This document shows, piece after piece, positions 1 through 7,512 of a stretch of DNA of 33,508 bases; the first letter of the stretch is position 1; each line of letters begins with the position of its first letter. The translations under genes and the position numbers were made by a program. The DNA is from Bacillota bacterium (GTDB lineage Bacteria > Bacillota > JACPQU01). The stretch covers positions 1 through 33,508 of the forward strand of contig JACPQU010000097.1 in NCBI GenBank assembly GCA_016190305.1. Direction: 5' to 3'. A model generated the notes under the pieces. That model was not told the origin of the DNA and did not search any database. It worked only from the letters and a program-made list of their open reading frames with translations.

Positions 1-110
1 GTATGGGAGGTGGAGAGGTTCCGGGCAATGGCCCGGTTGCTCAGCCCCAATTCGAAGTGCAGACGAAGCATCTCTTTGAGCTTCCGCATGGAAAGCCTCC
101 TGTTGGCCAC
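1..110 (-). CDS. istA: IS21-family transposase IstA, N-terminus (partial)
   Basis: GTG start at bp 110; translation VANRRLSMRKLKEMLRLHFELGLSNRAIARNLSTSH matches the IS21 IstA N-terminal HTH. Not in the supplied ORF track because it runs off the window. Confidence 0.85.
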   Translation of the reverse strand, partial: MANRRLSMRKLKEMLRLHFELGLSNRAIARNLSTSH

Positions 111-253
111 AGGTGTTGCTCCTTTCCTTCCCGAGATTGATCTCGGGTTCCAGCCGGAAAGGGGAATACCTGGGCTTGGGGTCTCCAGCGCTGCTTCGCT
201 CTTGAGAGGGTGGCAGCTTTGACCGGAATGCATGGATGATTTTACTTGGAACA

Positions 254-345
254 GGTGGTCGATTTGAATCGGAATCGGTGGTCGATTTCAATCGGAATGG
301 GTGGACAGTTTGAATCGGAACAGGTGGCCAGTTTCACCCGGAATA
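254..345. repeat. Terminal multiple repeat of IS21-type element: four units of 23 bp
   Basis: Units start at 254, 277, 300, 323: ggtggtcgatttgaatcggaatc / ggtggtcgatttcaatcggaatg / ggtggacagtttgaatcggaaca / ggtggccagtttcacccggaata. Confidence 0.85.
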
Positions 346-349
346 CTCA

Positions 350-568
350 CCAGAAAGATGCCGAACACCACAAAGGGGATCAGGTACGATATGGAGACCA
401 GGGCACGGTTGGCCGTGAGGATCGCCACCTTCTGTGCCGCTCTGTGATCTCCGCGTCATAGTAACCGGCGGGGTTCAATACGCCAAGAAGGACCGCAAAA
501 CCAACCACCCATGTAGCCGCTATGATCAATGCCGCAACGCCGCCCGTCTTCTGTAGACTGCTCATCAT
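350..568 (-). pseudogene. DUF4386-like membrane protein, truncated by the IS element and frameshifted
   Basis: MMSSLQKTGGVAALIIAATWVVGFAVLLGVLNPAGYYDAEITE continues in another frame as AQKVAILTANRALVSISYLIPFVVFGIFLV and stops at the IS boundary. Confidence 0.65.
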
Positions 569-601
569 TCGTCTCCTTTCGGGTTGAGATTCCCATCTCT
601 G

Positions 602-2790
602 TTACCTCGGTCGCCACCTGGGCCGGTCCGCTGCATCGACAGCAACGGCAGGCCGAGATCGCGGATGCGATTGAGCACGCCGTGCAGCCGCCTGGTCGAC
701 GATCGGTCGAAGGGAGCTCCCGGCCCGGTCTGTCCTGGATCGGGCGATAAGCACTCTCACCAGCGTGATGTGCTCGAACTCACGCAGGTAGCTGAGGTCG
801 TCATCGACGGACAAGCCCCGCTCGCGCACCCAACCCAGGGCTTCAGCCAGCCTGCCCTGCCCGACCCACATCCGCGCCTTCACCGCCGGGATGGGACGCA
901 CCTCGGGAGCGGGGCTCCTGATATACAGGCGCTCCGCTTCGTCGAGCAGGTCGAGCGCGCGGTCCGAGTCTCCCTGGGCTTCCTTTACCCGTGCCGTGAC
1001 CACGTACCAGCGATGCCGGTGTTCCGAAATCCAGCCTTGCCCGCTCAGCTCCTTGCTTCTCCGCAAGTACCGTGAGGCGGCTTCCAGGTCGTCGTGCTCA
1101 CGGCGCAGCTCACTCATTCCCACGTACAGGTCCGCCGCAGGCGGGGGCATGGGTTCGCTCCGGCCGGCCGCCAACTCCAAGGCCTGCTCGTAGATTCCGG
1201 CCGCCTCCAGGTCTCCGCTCATCCGGTGGGCGAGCCCCAGGAGTCCACCCGCGGCGCCTCGCCACAAGTGATCGCCTTCAGGCAGGAGGTCCTATGCCCG
1301 CCGGGCGTATCGCACGATGCCGGGCACATCCCCGAGGGCCCCGGCGCGGTAGGCACGGACGATGGCGATCGTCCCCGGCAGGGACCGAAACCCCTCGTCG
1401 TCCTTGACGATTATTTCGGCTGACGGGGCTTCCGATCGCTTGTTCACTCGTAACGCCGTCTCGAGCAGCCGTTCGGCGTCCCGCAGGCGGGCCTCAGCGG
1501 CCTCCGGTTCGATCCCGACTAGAGCCAGGGCATAGTACACGCTGAGTACCGGTGAACCATTTCGTCCGGCAGGGCTTTCAGCCAGCCGAGGAAAATCGCA
1601 TCGCGCCTGCTCGTGAGCATGGCCCGCCCGACCAGTTTGACCAGGCCTGCCGCCCGCACGAAGTCTTCGGCGAGAAGGGCGTGGCGGACCGCCTCGGCCG
1701 GCAGACCCTTGTGCTCGTACCACTCGCTCACCGCCGGTGCCGGATGGGTACTTGATCGGGCCGCTCATTCATCGCGTACGCACGGAGAACGTCCGCGAAG
1801 AGGTGGTGGTAACGAAACCACCCCCGCTTGTCATCCAGCGGCACGACGAACAGGTTGCCCCGCTCCAGCGCCTCCAACAGCCCTTTGCCGCCCTCCCGGC
1901 CGGTTACTGCATCGCACAGCGGGCCGCTGAGCCTGTCGAGAATGGAGGTCTCCAGCAGGAAACTCCGGACGTTTTCAGGCTGGCGTTGCAGGACCTCTTC
2001 GACCAGGTAGTCCACGACATACCGGTCGTCGCCGGCGAAGGCCCGGATGAACCCGGGAACGTCCTCTCGCTCCTGCATCGAGAGCGCCGCCAGTTGGAGC
2101 CCCACGATCCAGCCTTCGGTTCTCGTCTCCAGGGCGGCCACATCGGCTGCCGACAGGTCTAGCTCCATCACCTCGTTGAGGAAAGCAGCGGCCTCACCGG
2201 GGGTGAACCGAGGGTCTCCGGCCCGTAATTTGGTCAATTCCCCGCGCCCCCGGAGGCGTGCCAACGGCAAGGGTGGGTCGGAGCGGGTGGCAATGACCAG
2301 GTGCATCCGGGGCGGCAGGTGGTCAAGAAGAAAGGCGACGGCGCTGTGGATCGGTTCAGCATCGATAGCGTGGTAATCGTCCAGGATTAGAGCGAAGTCG
2401 TTTTCGATTGCACTGATCTCATTGATCAGGCCCGTCAAGAGCGACTCGATCGGGGGAGGCTGCGGTGAACCCAGTGAAGAGAGGGCGATCCCCCTAACCT
2501 CGGGCCGCACCCTCCGCAGTGCGGTGATGAAGTAGGCCCAGAAAAGCGCGGGGTTATTGTCGCTCTGGTCGAGGGAGACCCATGCCGAGGGTCGTTCGAC
2601 GGCCGCGGTTTCTCCCGCCCATTCAGCCAGCAGCGTCGTCTTGCCGAACCCCGCCGGCGCGGAGACGAGAGTCAGCTTGCGCCTGCCCCGCGGTCCAGGC
2701 GTTCGATCAGCCTTGGACGCGGTACCAGAGCGGGAAGCTGCTTGGGGATGTAGAGCTTGGTCTCAAGCAGCGGGCTTGCAGCGGCCGATT
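602..2790 (-). pseudogene. MalT/LuxR-like ATP-dependent transcriptional regulator, multiply frameshifted, C-terminal HTH not found
   Basis: Pieces in different frames: LLETKLYIPKQLPALVPRPRLIERLDRG; KLTLVSAPAGFGKTTLLAEW (Walker A); ALILDDYHAI...MHLVIATRSDPPLPLARLRGRGEL; YHHLFADVLRAY; then TPR-like segments in the 1292-1768 and 602-1267 ORFs. Confidence 0.85.
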
Positions 2791-2957
2791 GGCCTGACGA
2801 ATCAACCAAGGGTCCACCTCAAAACCGGCTATCTTTGCTCCGTTAGTCGGCCTGCTTCGCCGTAGGCACGTTTACCTGGGTGTATACTACTTCGCCTCTT
2901 TGGAGTGATCCTGTAACTAGTAATCATGATTGTGACAGCCTGGGCAAGAGGAGGTGA

Positions 2958-3167
2958 AAGGAAACCGACCCCAGGTCGGGGAAAGAAATTGAAACCCGTT
3001 CCAACTACCGCCAGTACCTCAACCTGGCCGATTATGCCGTGGACCTGCTCGATGTGCTGGAGCGGATCCGGGAACAAAGACGCAAGGAATACCAGGGATA
3101 CGTCTATGCCCCTTACACCGGCCTTTTCTCCCAGGAGGCCGACCGGGGTGGGAGGCTTAATCCGTGA
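2958..3167 (+). pseudogene. Orphan C-terminal coding fragment without a start codon, upstream of yjbQ
   Basis: Open frame ...[60 protein letters not shown] between in-frame TGA at 2955 and TGA at 3165; overlaps the next start as GTGA. Confidence 0.45.
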
Positions 3168-3580
3168 AGCATTACCGCCGGGAACTCTGGTTCGAGGTAA
3201 AGAAGCGACGGGAACTAATCAATATCACTTCCCAGGTGCAAGCCTGCCTGGAGGAGAGCGGGATCCGGGAAGGTCTCCTGCTGTGCAACGCCATGCACAT
3301 CACTGCGAGCGTTTTTATCAACGACGACGAGGCGGGGCTTCATCAGGACTTCGAGGCATGGCTGGAAGAACTCGCCCCTGAGAAACCTCATTCACGCTAC
3401 CGGCACAATACTATGGAGGATAACGCTGACGCCCATTTGAAGCGAACGGTAATGGGCAGAGAAGTGGTGGTCGCCGTTACCCAGGGAAAACTCGACTTCG
3501 GTCCCTGGGAGCAGATCTTTTACGGGGAGTTTGACGGGAAAAGAAAGAAGAGGGTCCTGGTGAAGATCATCGGGGAGTAG
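3164..3580 (+). CDS. yjbQ: Secondary thiamine-phosphate synthase/YjbQ (UPF0047) family protein
   Basis: [32 protein letters not shown]...[56 protein letters not shown] is characteristic of the family. Confidence 0.9.
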   Translation: MKHYRRELWFEVKKRRELINITSQVQACLEESGIREGLLLCNAMHITASVFINDDEAGLHQDFEAWLEELAPEKPHSRYRHNTMEDNADAHLKRTVMGREVVVAVTQGKLDFGPWEQIFYGEFDGKRKKRVLVKIIGE

Positions 3581-3628
3581 GCTGAGGTGTCAAGAGTCCA
3601 GTGGACGAATTTGTGAGAGGAGAACGCT

Positions 3629-4072
3629 GTGTGGAGGCGCATCATGATTCGACGTGCCTGCATCTTGAGCGTCGCGATCGCTGTGAGCATGCTGGTCTTG
3701 GCTTGCACTGCGACGGATAACGCCGATCGAAGCGCGAAACCACGGTCGTTGACAGTTACTGTGGACAACTCGGGCAGTACCATCGAGCTCGCACGCAATC
3801 AGCAGTTAATCGTGAGTCTATCGAGCAACCGGACGACTGGTTATAGCTGGTCGCTGGCCGACATTACGACCGGTATTCTGAAGCTGGAGGGTCCCCCGAC
3901 TTACGTGAGAGACCCAGCGAGTCCCGATGCTGTAGGCGCCGGCGGTACGGAGACCTGGAAGTTCACACCTACGGGTGCCGGACAGCAGAGTCTTCGTTTC
4001 GAGTACCGTCAGCCCTGGGAGCCGAATGTCTTACCTGCGCGAGTGGTCGAATACACGGTCACGGTACGGTAA
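3629..4072 (+). CDS. Chagasin-family (I42) cysteine peptidase inhibitor, predicted lipoprotein
   Basis: Lipoprotein-like leader (SMLVLACTA), then NQQLIVSLSSNRTTGYSWSL...GAGGTETWKFTPTGAGQQSLRFEYRQPWE, typical of I42 inhibitors. Confidence 0.85.
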   Translation: MWRRIMIRRACILSVAIAVSMLVLACTATDNADRSAKPRSLTVTVDNSGSTIELARNQQLIVSLSSNRTTGYSWSLADITTGILKLEGPPTYVRDPASPDAVGAGGTETWKFTPTGAGQQSLRFEYRQPWEPNVLPARVVEYTVTVR

Positions 4073-4105
4073 CCATAGTTGTCCGACAAGCGGCTGGAGA
4101 CGGAC

Positions 4106-4122
4106 AGGCACCTGCGGTGCCT
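4106..4122. other. Hairpin aggcacc-tgc-ggtgcct inside a longer imperfect stem (about 4089-4138), attC-like
   Basis: CGG(a)CAGGCACC TGC GGTGCCTGCCG pairs over 11 bp with one bulged A; flanks agcgg..gga / tcctccgct also pair. Confidence 0.5.
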
Positions 4123-4205
4123 GCCGCTCCTCCGCTGCTATACAAGGACCCAACATTATTTACTGTGCAGCAGCTTCGCGCTACTGATCAATAGGGGACC
4201 TCCAC

Positions 4206-4310
4206 ACCTAACAAGCGTTTCGAGCGGACGTATGGGAGGTCGGGTGGCATGGTTAGGAGCGTCGCGTGCGCCGCTCAAACGCAAGAACGTTTGAGCGACA
4301 GTCGTTGAGG
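4206..4310. other. attC-like imperfect inverted repeat with adjacent 10-bp perfect hairpin
   Basis: acctaac + aagcgtttcgagcggacg pairs with ccgctcaaacgc with one extra base; then CGCTCAAACG-caagaa-CGTTTGAGCG hairpin at 4272-4297. Confidence 0.35.
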
Positions 4311-4339
4311 CGTAGACTCACGCCCGAACGAGGGGGCCC

Positions 4340-4786
4340 TTGAATACCATGGAACTCGCAGCGAATGTGTGGCCCGTCGTCGATGCCCGGACAGGGCTCA
4401 TACTTCGTTACTTCGTACGTGCCTATGCTATCGAAGGGCCGGACGCAGTGATTAGAGCCACCCTCCGTGCACTTGCGGCTACGGACTGCAGGATGGCCCG
4501 CATGTTCCGAATCCCAGAGAACTTCAAGGTCGCGTCCGAGCATGGTATCTTGAACGGTTGCATAACCATCGCCGGGTTTCACCACCATCAAGCCCCGATT
4601 CTGGAGCGGGCCTTCTCGGAGCTAGAGGATTCGTTCGCACCTGTGCAGGGCATCGCGCAGTCCGACATCGACCCGGAGCCCATCGGCTTTGCCATCAGCC
4701 CCACGTTCCCAAAGGAGCCCTACTTGGTGGTAACCACGTTAGTCGAGACTACGGACGGCCAGCTCCTTCCTCAAACCGGCGCGTGA
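4340..4786 (+). CDS. Hypothetical protein
   Basis: 148-aa ORF; no family recognised. Confidence 0.5.
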   Translation: MNTMELAANVWPVVDARTGLILRYFVRAYAIEGPDAVIRATLRALAATDCRMARMFRIPENFKVASEHGILNGCITIAGFHHHQAPILERAFSELEDSFAPVQGIAQSDIDPEPIGFAISPTFPKEPYLVVTTLVETTDGQLLPQTGA

Positions 4787-4986
4787 CCACGCCGATTCAC
4801 GCAGGCTGGCGCTCTAACCCGGAAATGGAGCTGGCGGGCGCTCGCGGGGCCAGCGCCCGTGCGCCGGCTGGCGCCGTCGTGACCTGTAAGGAAGGTATGT
4901 TTGTGTTTTTCACTGTCGCGGTTATGTTGCCAGTGAAGCAAAGCCGTTTTCCTACCGTGGCTACCCCTTGGCTCGCTTTACAATAC

Positions 4987-5009
4987 ACACATATGGAGAT
5001 AATATGTGT
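4987..5009. promoter_or_regulatory. Candidate VapBC operator, 8-bp inverted repeat ACACATAT-N7-ATATGTGT
   Basis: Perfect inverted repeat 26 bp upstream of the vapB GTG start. Confidence 0.45.
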
Positions 5010-5034
5010 ATGAAGACTTAAAGGGGGTTCTCAA

Positions 5035-5244
5035 GTGGGGAAGAGAACAAACATCGTCCTTGATGAAGATCTTGTTGAGGCAGGTCTCAAAGCTACCGGC
5101 CTGAAAACGCGGAAAGATTTGGTTGACTTCGCTCTGCGTGATCTTCTCCGCCGGGAGTCACAGAAGAAGATACTTCAACTCAAGGGCAAAGTACAGTGGG
5201 AAGGTGATCTGTCTGAAATGAGAAAAGGGCGGACCCTTGCATGA
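5035..5244 (+). CDS. vapB: Type II toxin-antitoxin system VapB family antitoxin
   Basis: MGKRTNIVLDEDLVEAGLKATGLKTRKDLVDFALRDLLRRESQKKILQLKGKVQWEGDLSEMRKGR; overlaps vapC by ATGA. Confidence 0.9.
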   Translation: MGKRTNIVLDEDLVEAGLKATGLKTRKDLVDFALRDLLRRESQKKILQLKGKVQWEGDLSEMRKGRTLA

Positions 5245-5639
5245 TTCTTGTTGATACCTCGGTCTGGGTGGATTTTCTGAACGGCCATGAAACATCACAC
5301 ACAAGAACTGTCGAATCATTGGTTCAGTCCAGAGAGGATATCTGTATTTGCGGAATCCTACTGACCGAACTACTTCAAGGCATAAGAGAGAACAAAGCGT
5401 ACGAGAATACCAAAGCTGTTCTTTCCGAGCTGTTATTCCTGCCAATGACACGGGAAACCTTCCACTTGGCTGCCACAATCTATCGTACCTGCCGATCACG
5501 AGGTATCACGATCAGGAATTCCACTGATTGCATGATCGCGGCCACTTGTATTCAGCATGGTATTCCCCTTCTTCATAATGATCAGGATTTCGAGTTGATC
5601 GCTGCACAATTTGACCTTGAATTTGTGGTTCTTGTTTGA
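5241..5639 (+). CDS. vapC: VapC family PIN-domain toxin
   Basis: MILVDTSVWVDFLNG...ILLTELLQGI...STDCMIAATCIQHGIPLLHNDQDFELIA, PIN acidic residues present. Confidence 0.92.
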   Translation: MILVDTSVWVDFLNGHETSHTRTVESLVQSREDICICGILLTELLQGIRENKAYENTKAVLSELLFLPMTRETFHLAATIYRTCRSRGITIRNSTDCMIAATCIQHGIPLLHNDQDFELIAAQFDLEFVVLV

Positions 5640-5700
5640 AAAACCATGAGGCAGCATTGGTTCACCGACATCCCTCGCCCCGCGGATGGAGGAGTTGCCC

Positions 5701-6672
5701 ATGAAAGCGATGGTTCTCACCCGTTACGGTTCTCCCAAGGATCTTCGGCTCCAGGAGGTGGCCAAGCCCGAACCTCGGGACCATGAGGTCATGGTGAAGG
5801 TCCGCGCCACGACCGTCAATGACTACGACTGGGCGCTTGTGCGTGGGAAGCCCCGCGTCTACCGGCTGATCTTCGGCCTCGTGAGGCCAAGGGTGAAGGT
5901 GCTCGGGGCAGAGGTTTCAGGGACGGTCGAGGCGACCGGTCGGGACGTACGGGGGTTTGAGCCGGGGGATCACGTTTATGGGGACGTTTCGGAAACGGGG
6001 TTTGGCGGCTTCGCGGAGTACGTGTGCACGCACGAACGTGCGCTGACCCGCAAGCCGCCGGACATGGCCTTCGAGCAGGCTGCGGCGTTACCCCACGCAT
6101 CCATGCTCGCGCTTCAGGGTCTCGTGGACGTCGGACGGATCCGACCGGGCGAACGGGTCCTCATCAACGGCGCCGGCGGCGGCGTGGGCATGATCGGGGT
6201 CCAAATCGCCAAACAGTTCGGGGCTGAGGTGACCGGTGTCGACCGCGATTTCAAGCTGGAAGCGCTGAGATCCATCGGGTTCGACCACGTCATCGACTAC
6301 CAACGGGACGACTTCACACGAGGCGGGCAGCGTTATGACTTGATCCTCGACACCAAGACCACCCGCTCGCCTTTCCGATACCTCAAGGCGCTGAATCCCG
6401 GCGGCCGGTACGTGACCGTCGGGGGGGATCTGCCACGGTTGCTCCAATTCCTTTGCCTGAAACCGCTCATTTCCGCAACCACCAAGAAGGCCCTGCGCAT
6501 CGTCGTCCTCAAACCCAACAAGGACCTGGATTACGTGAACGATCTCTTCGAGAAATCAGGTTTGAAATTCCTCATCGATGGGCCCTACCCGTTGGAGGAC
6601 GTGGCCCAGGCGATCCAACGATTCGGCGACGCCGGGCACATCGGCAAGATCGTGATCACCATCGCCGACTAG
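5701..6672 (+). CDS. NAD(P)-dependent alcohol dehydrogenase/quinone oxidoreductase (MDR family)
   Basis: MKAMVLTRYGSPKDLRLQEVAKPEP...VLINGAGGGVGMIGVQIAKQFGAEVTGVD; ORF can extend to 5686 but MKAMVLTRYG at 5701 fits the family start. Confidence 0.92.
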   Translation: MKAMVLTRYGSPKDLRLQEVAKPEPRDHEVMVKVRATTVNDYDWALVRGKPRVYRLIFGLVRPRVKVLGAEVSGTVEATGRDVRGFEPGDHVYGDVSETGFGGFAEYVCTHERALTRKPPDMAFEQAAALPHASMLALQGLVDVGRIRPGERVLINGAGGGVGMIGVQIAKQFGAEVTGVDRDFKLEALRSIGFDHVIDYQRDDFTRGGQRYDLILDTKTTRSPFRYLKALNPGGRYVTVGGDLPRLLQFLCLKPLISATTKKALRIVVLKPNKDLDYVNDLFEKSGLKFLIDGPYPLEDVAQAIQRFGDAGHIGKIVITIAD

Positions 6673-6884
6673 GCGCCTTTTAGTACGCCACAGCCGCCTG
6701 CCTGCGCGGACGGCCGAAAGGATTGCATTCCGCGCCTGCCCGGCCGCCGAACAAATCGCTCAACCCCAGCGTCTTGAAGCGGATTCAGCGGACGCCAAAG
6801 GAAGTCGTCCTGCCGATACGTAAGGTTTGAGTCGGTGCCGCTGATACGCAAGGGCGCTAGGCAGCCTGCCAAGGAGACGATCTG

Positions 6885-7271
6885 ATGAGGATCAAACTAA
6901 CTAGTGTCTTTGTGGACGATCAGGATTCGGCCTTGAAGTTCTACACAGAAGTCCTGGGCTTTGAAAAGAAACAGGACTTTCCGGTGGGGCAGTTCAAATG
7001 GTTGACCGTGGTGTCGGCTGAAGAGCCCGATGGTCCGGAATTGCTTCTTGAGCCGAGCGACAACCCGGCGGCCAGATCATACAAGGATTCGATTTACGAA
7101 CAGGGAATCGCCGCCGCCGCATTTGCGGTCAACGACGTTCAGAAGGAATATGAGAGATTGAAGCAGCTTGGGGTTGACTTCAAGATTGAGCCCACGGAGG
7201 TGGGCGAGACAAAGATCGCCGTGTTTGACGATACTTGCGGGAACCTGATCCAGATCTATCAGGCTGATTAG
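6885..7271 (+). CDS. VOC (glyoxalase/bleomycin-resistance) family protein
   Basis: MRIKLTSVFVDDQDSALKFYTEVLGFEKKQDFPVGQFKWLTVV...GETKIAVFDDTCGNLIQIYQ. Confidence 0.92.
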   Translation: MRIKLTSVFVDDQDSALKFYTEVLGFEKKQDFPVGQFKWLTVVSAEEPDGPELLLEPSDNPAARSYKDSIYEQGIAAAAFAVNDVQKEYERLKQLGVDFKIEPTEVGETKIAVFDDTCGNLIQIYQAD

Positions 7272-7303
7272 TTCCGGCACGAGTCTCTCCCGGAAGGAAC
7301 TAA

Positions 7304-7468
7304 GAAACCCCGGAGTGCTCGGGGAGACTGTCCTTGAGAATGCCGAAGTCACTTCATGCTGAGTTAGTTCGCAACGCTAATCGCGAAGGCGTGAGCGTAA
7401 ACCAGTATGTGCTCTATCTAGTGTCAGCGGCTCAAGGGAGGACATCGGCACCAAATCCGCGCGCCTAA
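7304..7468 (+). pseudogene. HicB-like antitoxin C-terminal fragment
   Basis: Open frame ETPECSGRLSLRMPKSLHAELVRNANREGVSVNQYVLYLVSAAQGRTSAPNPRA* (internal ATG at 7340), typical RHH C-terminus of HicB-type antitoxins with the N-terminal domain missing. Confidence 0.6.
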
Positions 7469-7512
7469 CAATGGCGTCCGGCCGGACGGCGGCGTGTCGG
7501 ATGTCAGCTATG

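Larger units (their letters stand above)
1..349 (-). mobile_element. IS21-family insertion sequence, 5' end (partial, continues past bp 1)
   Basis: Minus strand encodes an IstA-like N-terminus (VANRRLSMRKLKEMLRLHFELGLSNRAIARNLSTSH), preceded by a four-unit 23-bp repeat array and ending in TACTCA/TGAGTA at about bp 349 where a disrupted ORF begins. Confidence 0.85.

Noticed and set aside
254-345. Regular 23-bp repeats as a possible CRISPR array
   Set aside because: Units are contiguous with no spacers, diverge progressively and lie at an IS21-type element end.
4836-4858. gggcgct-N9-agcgccc hairpin as a Rho-independent terminator
   Set aside because: No T-run follows; kept only as part of an attC-like hypothesis.
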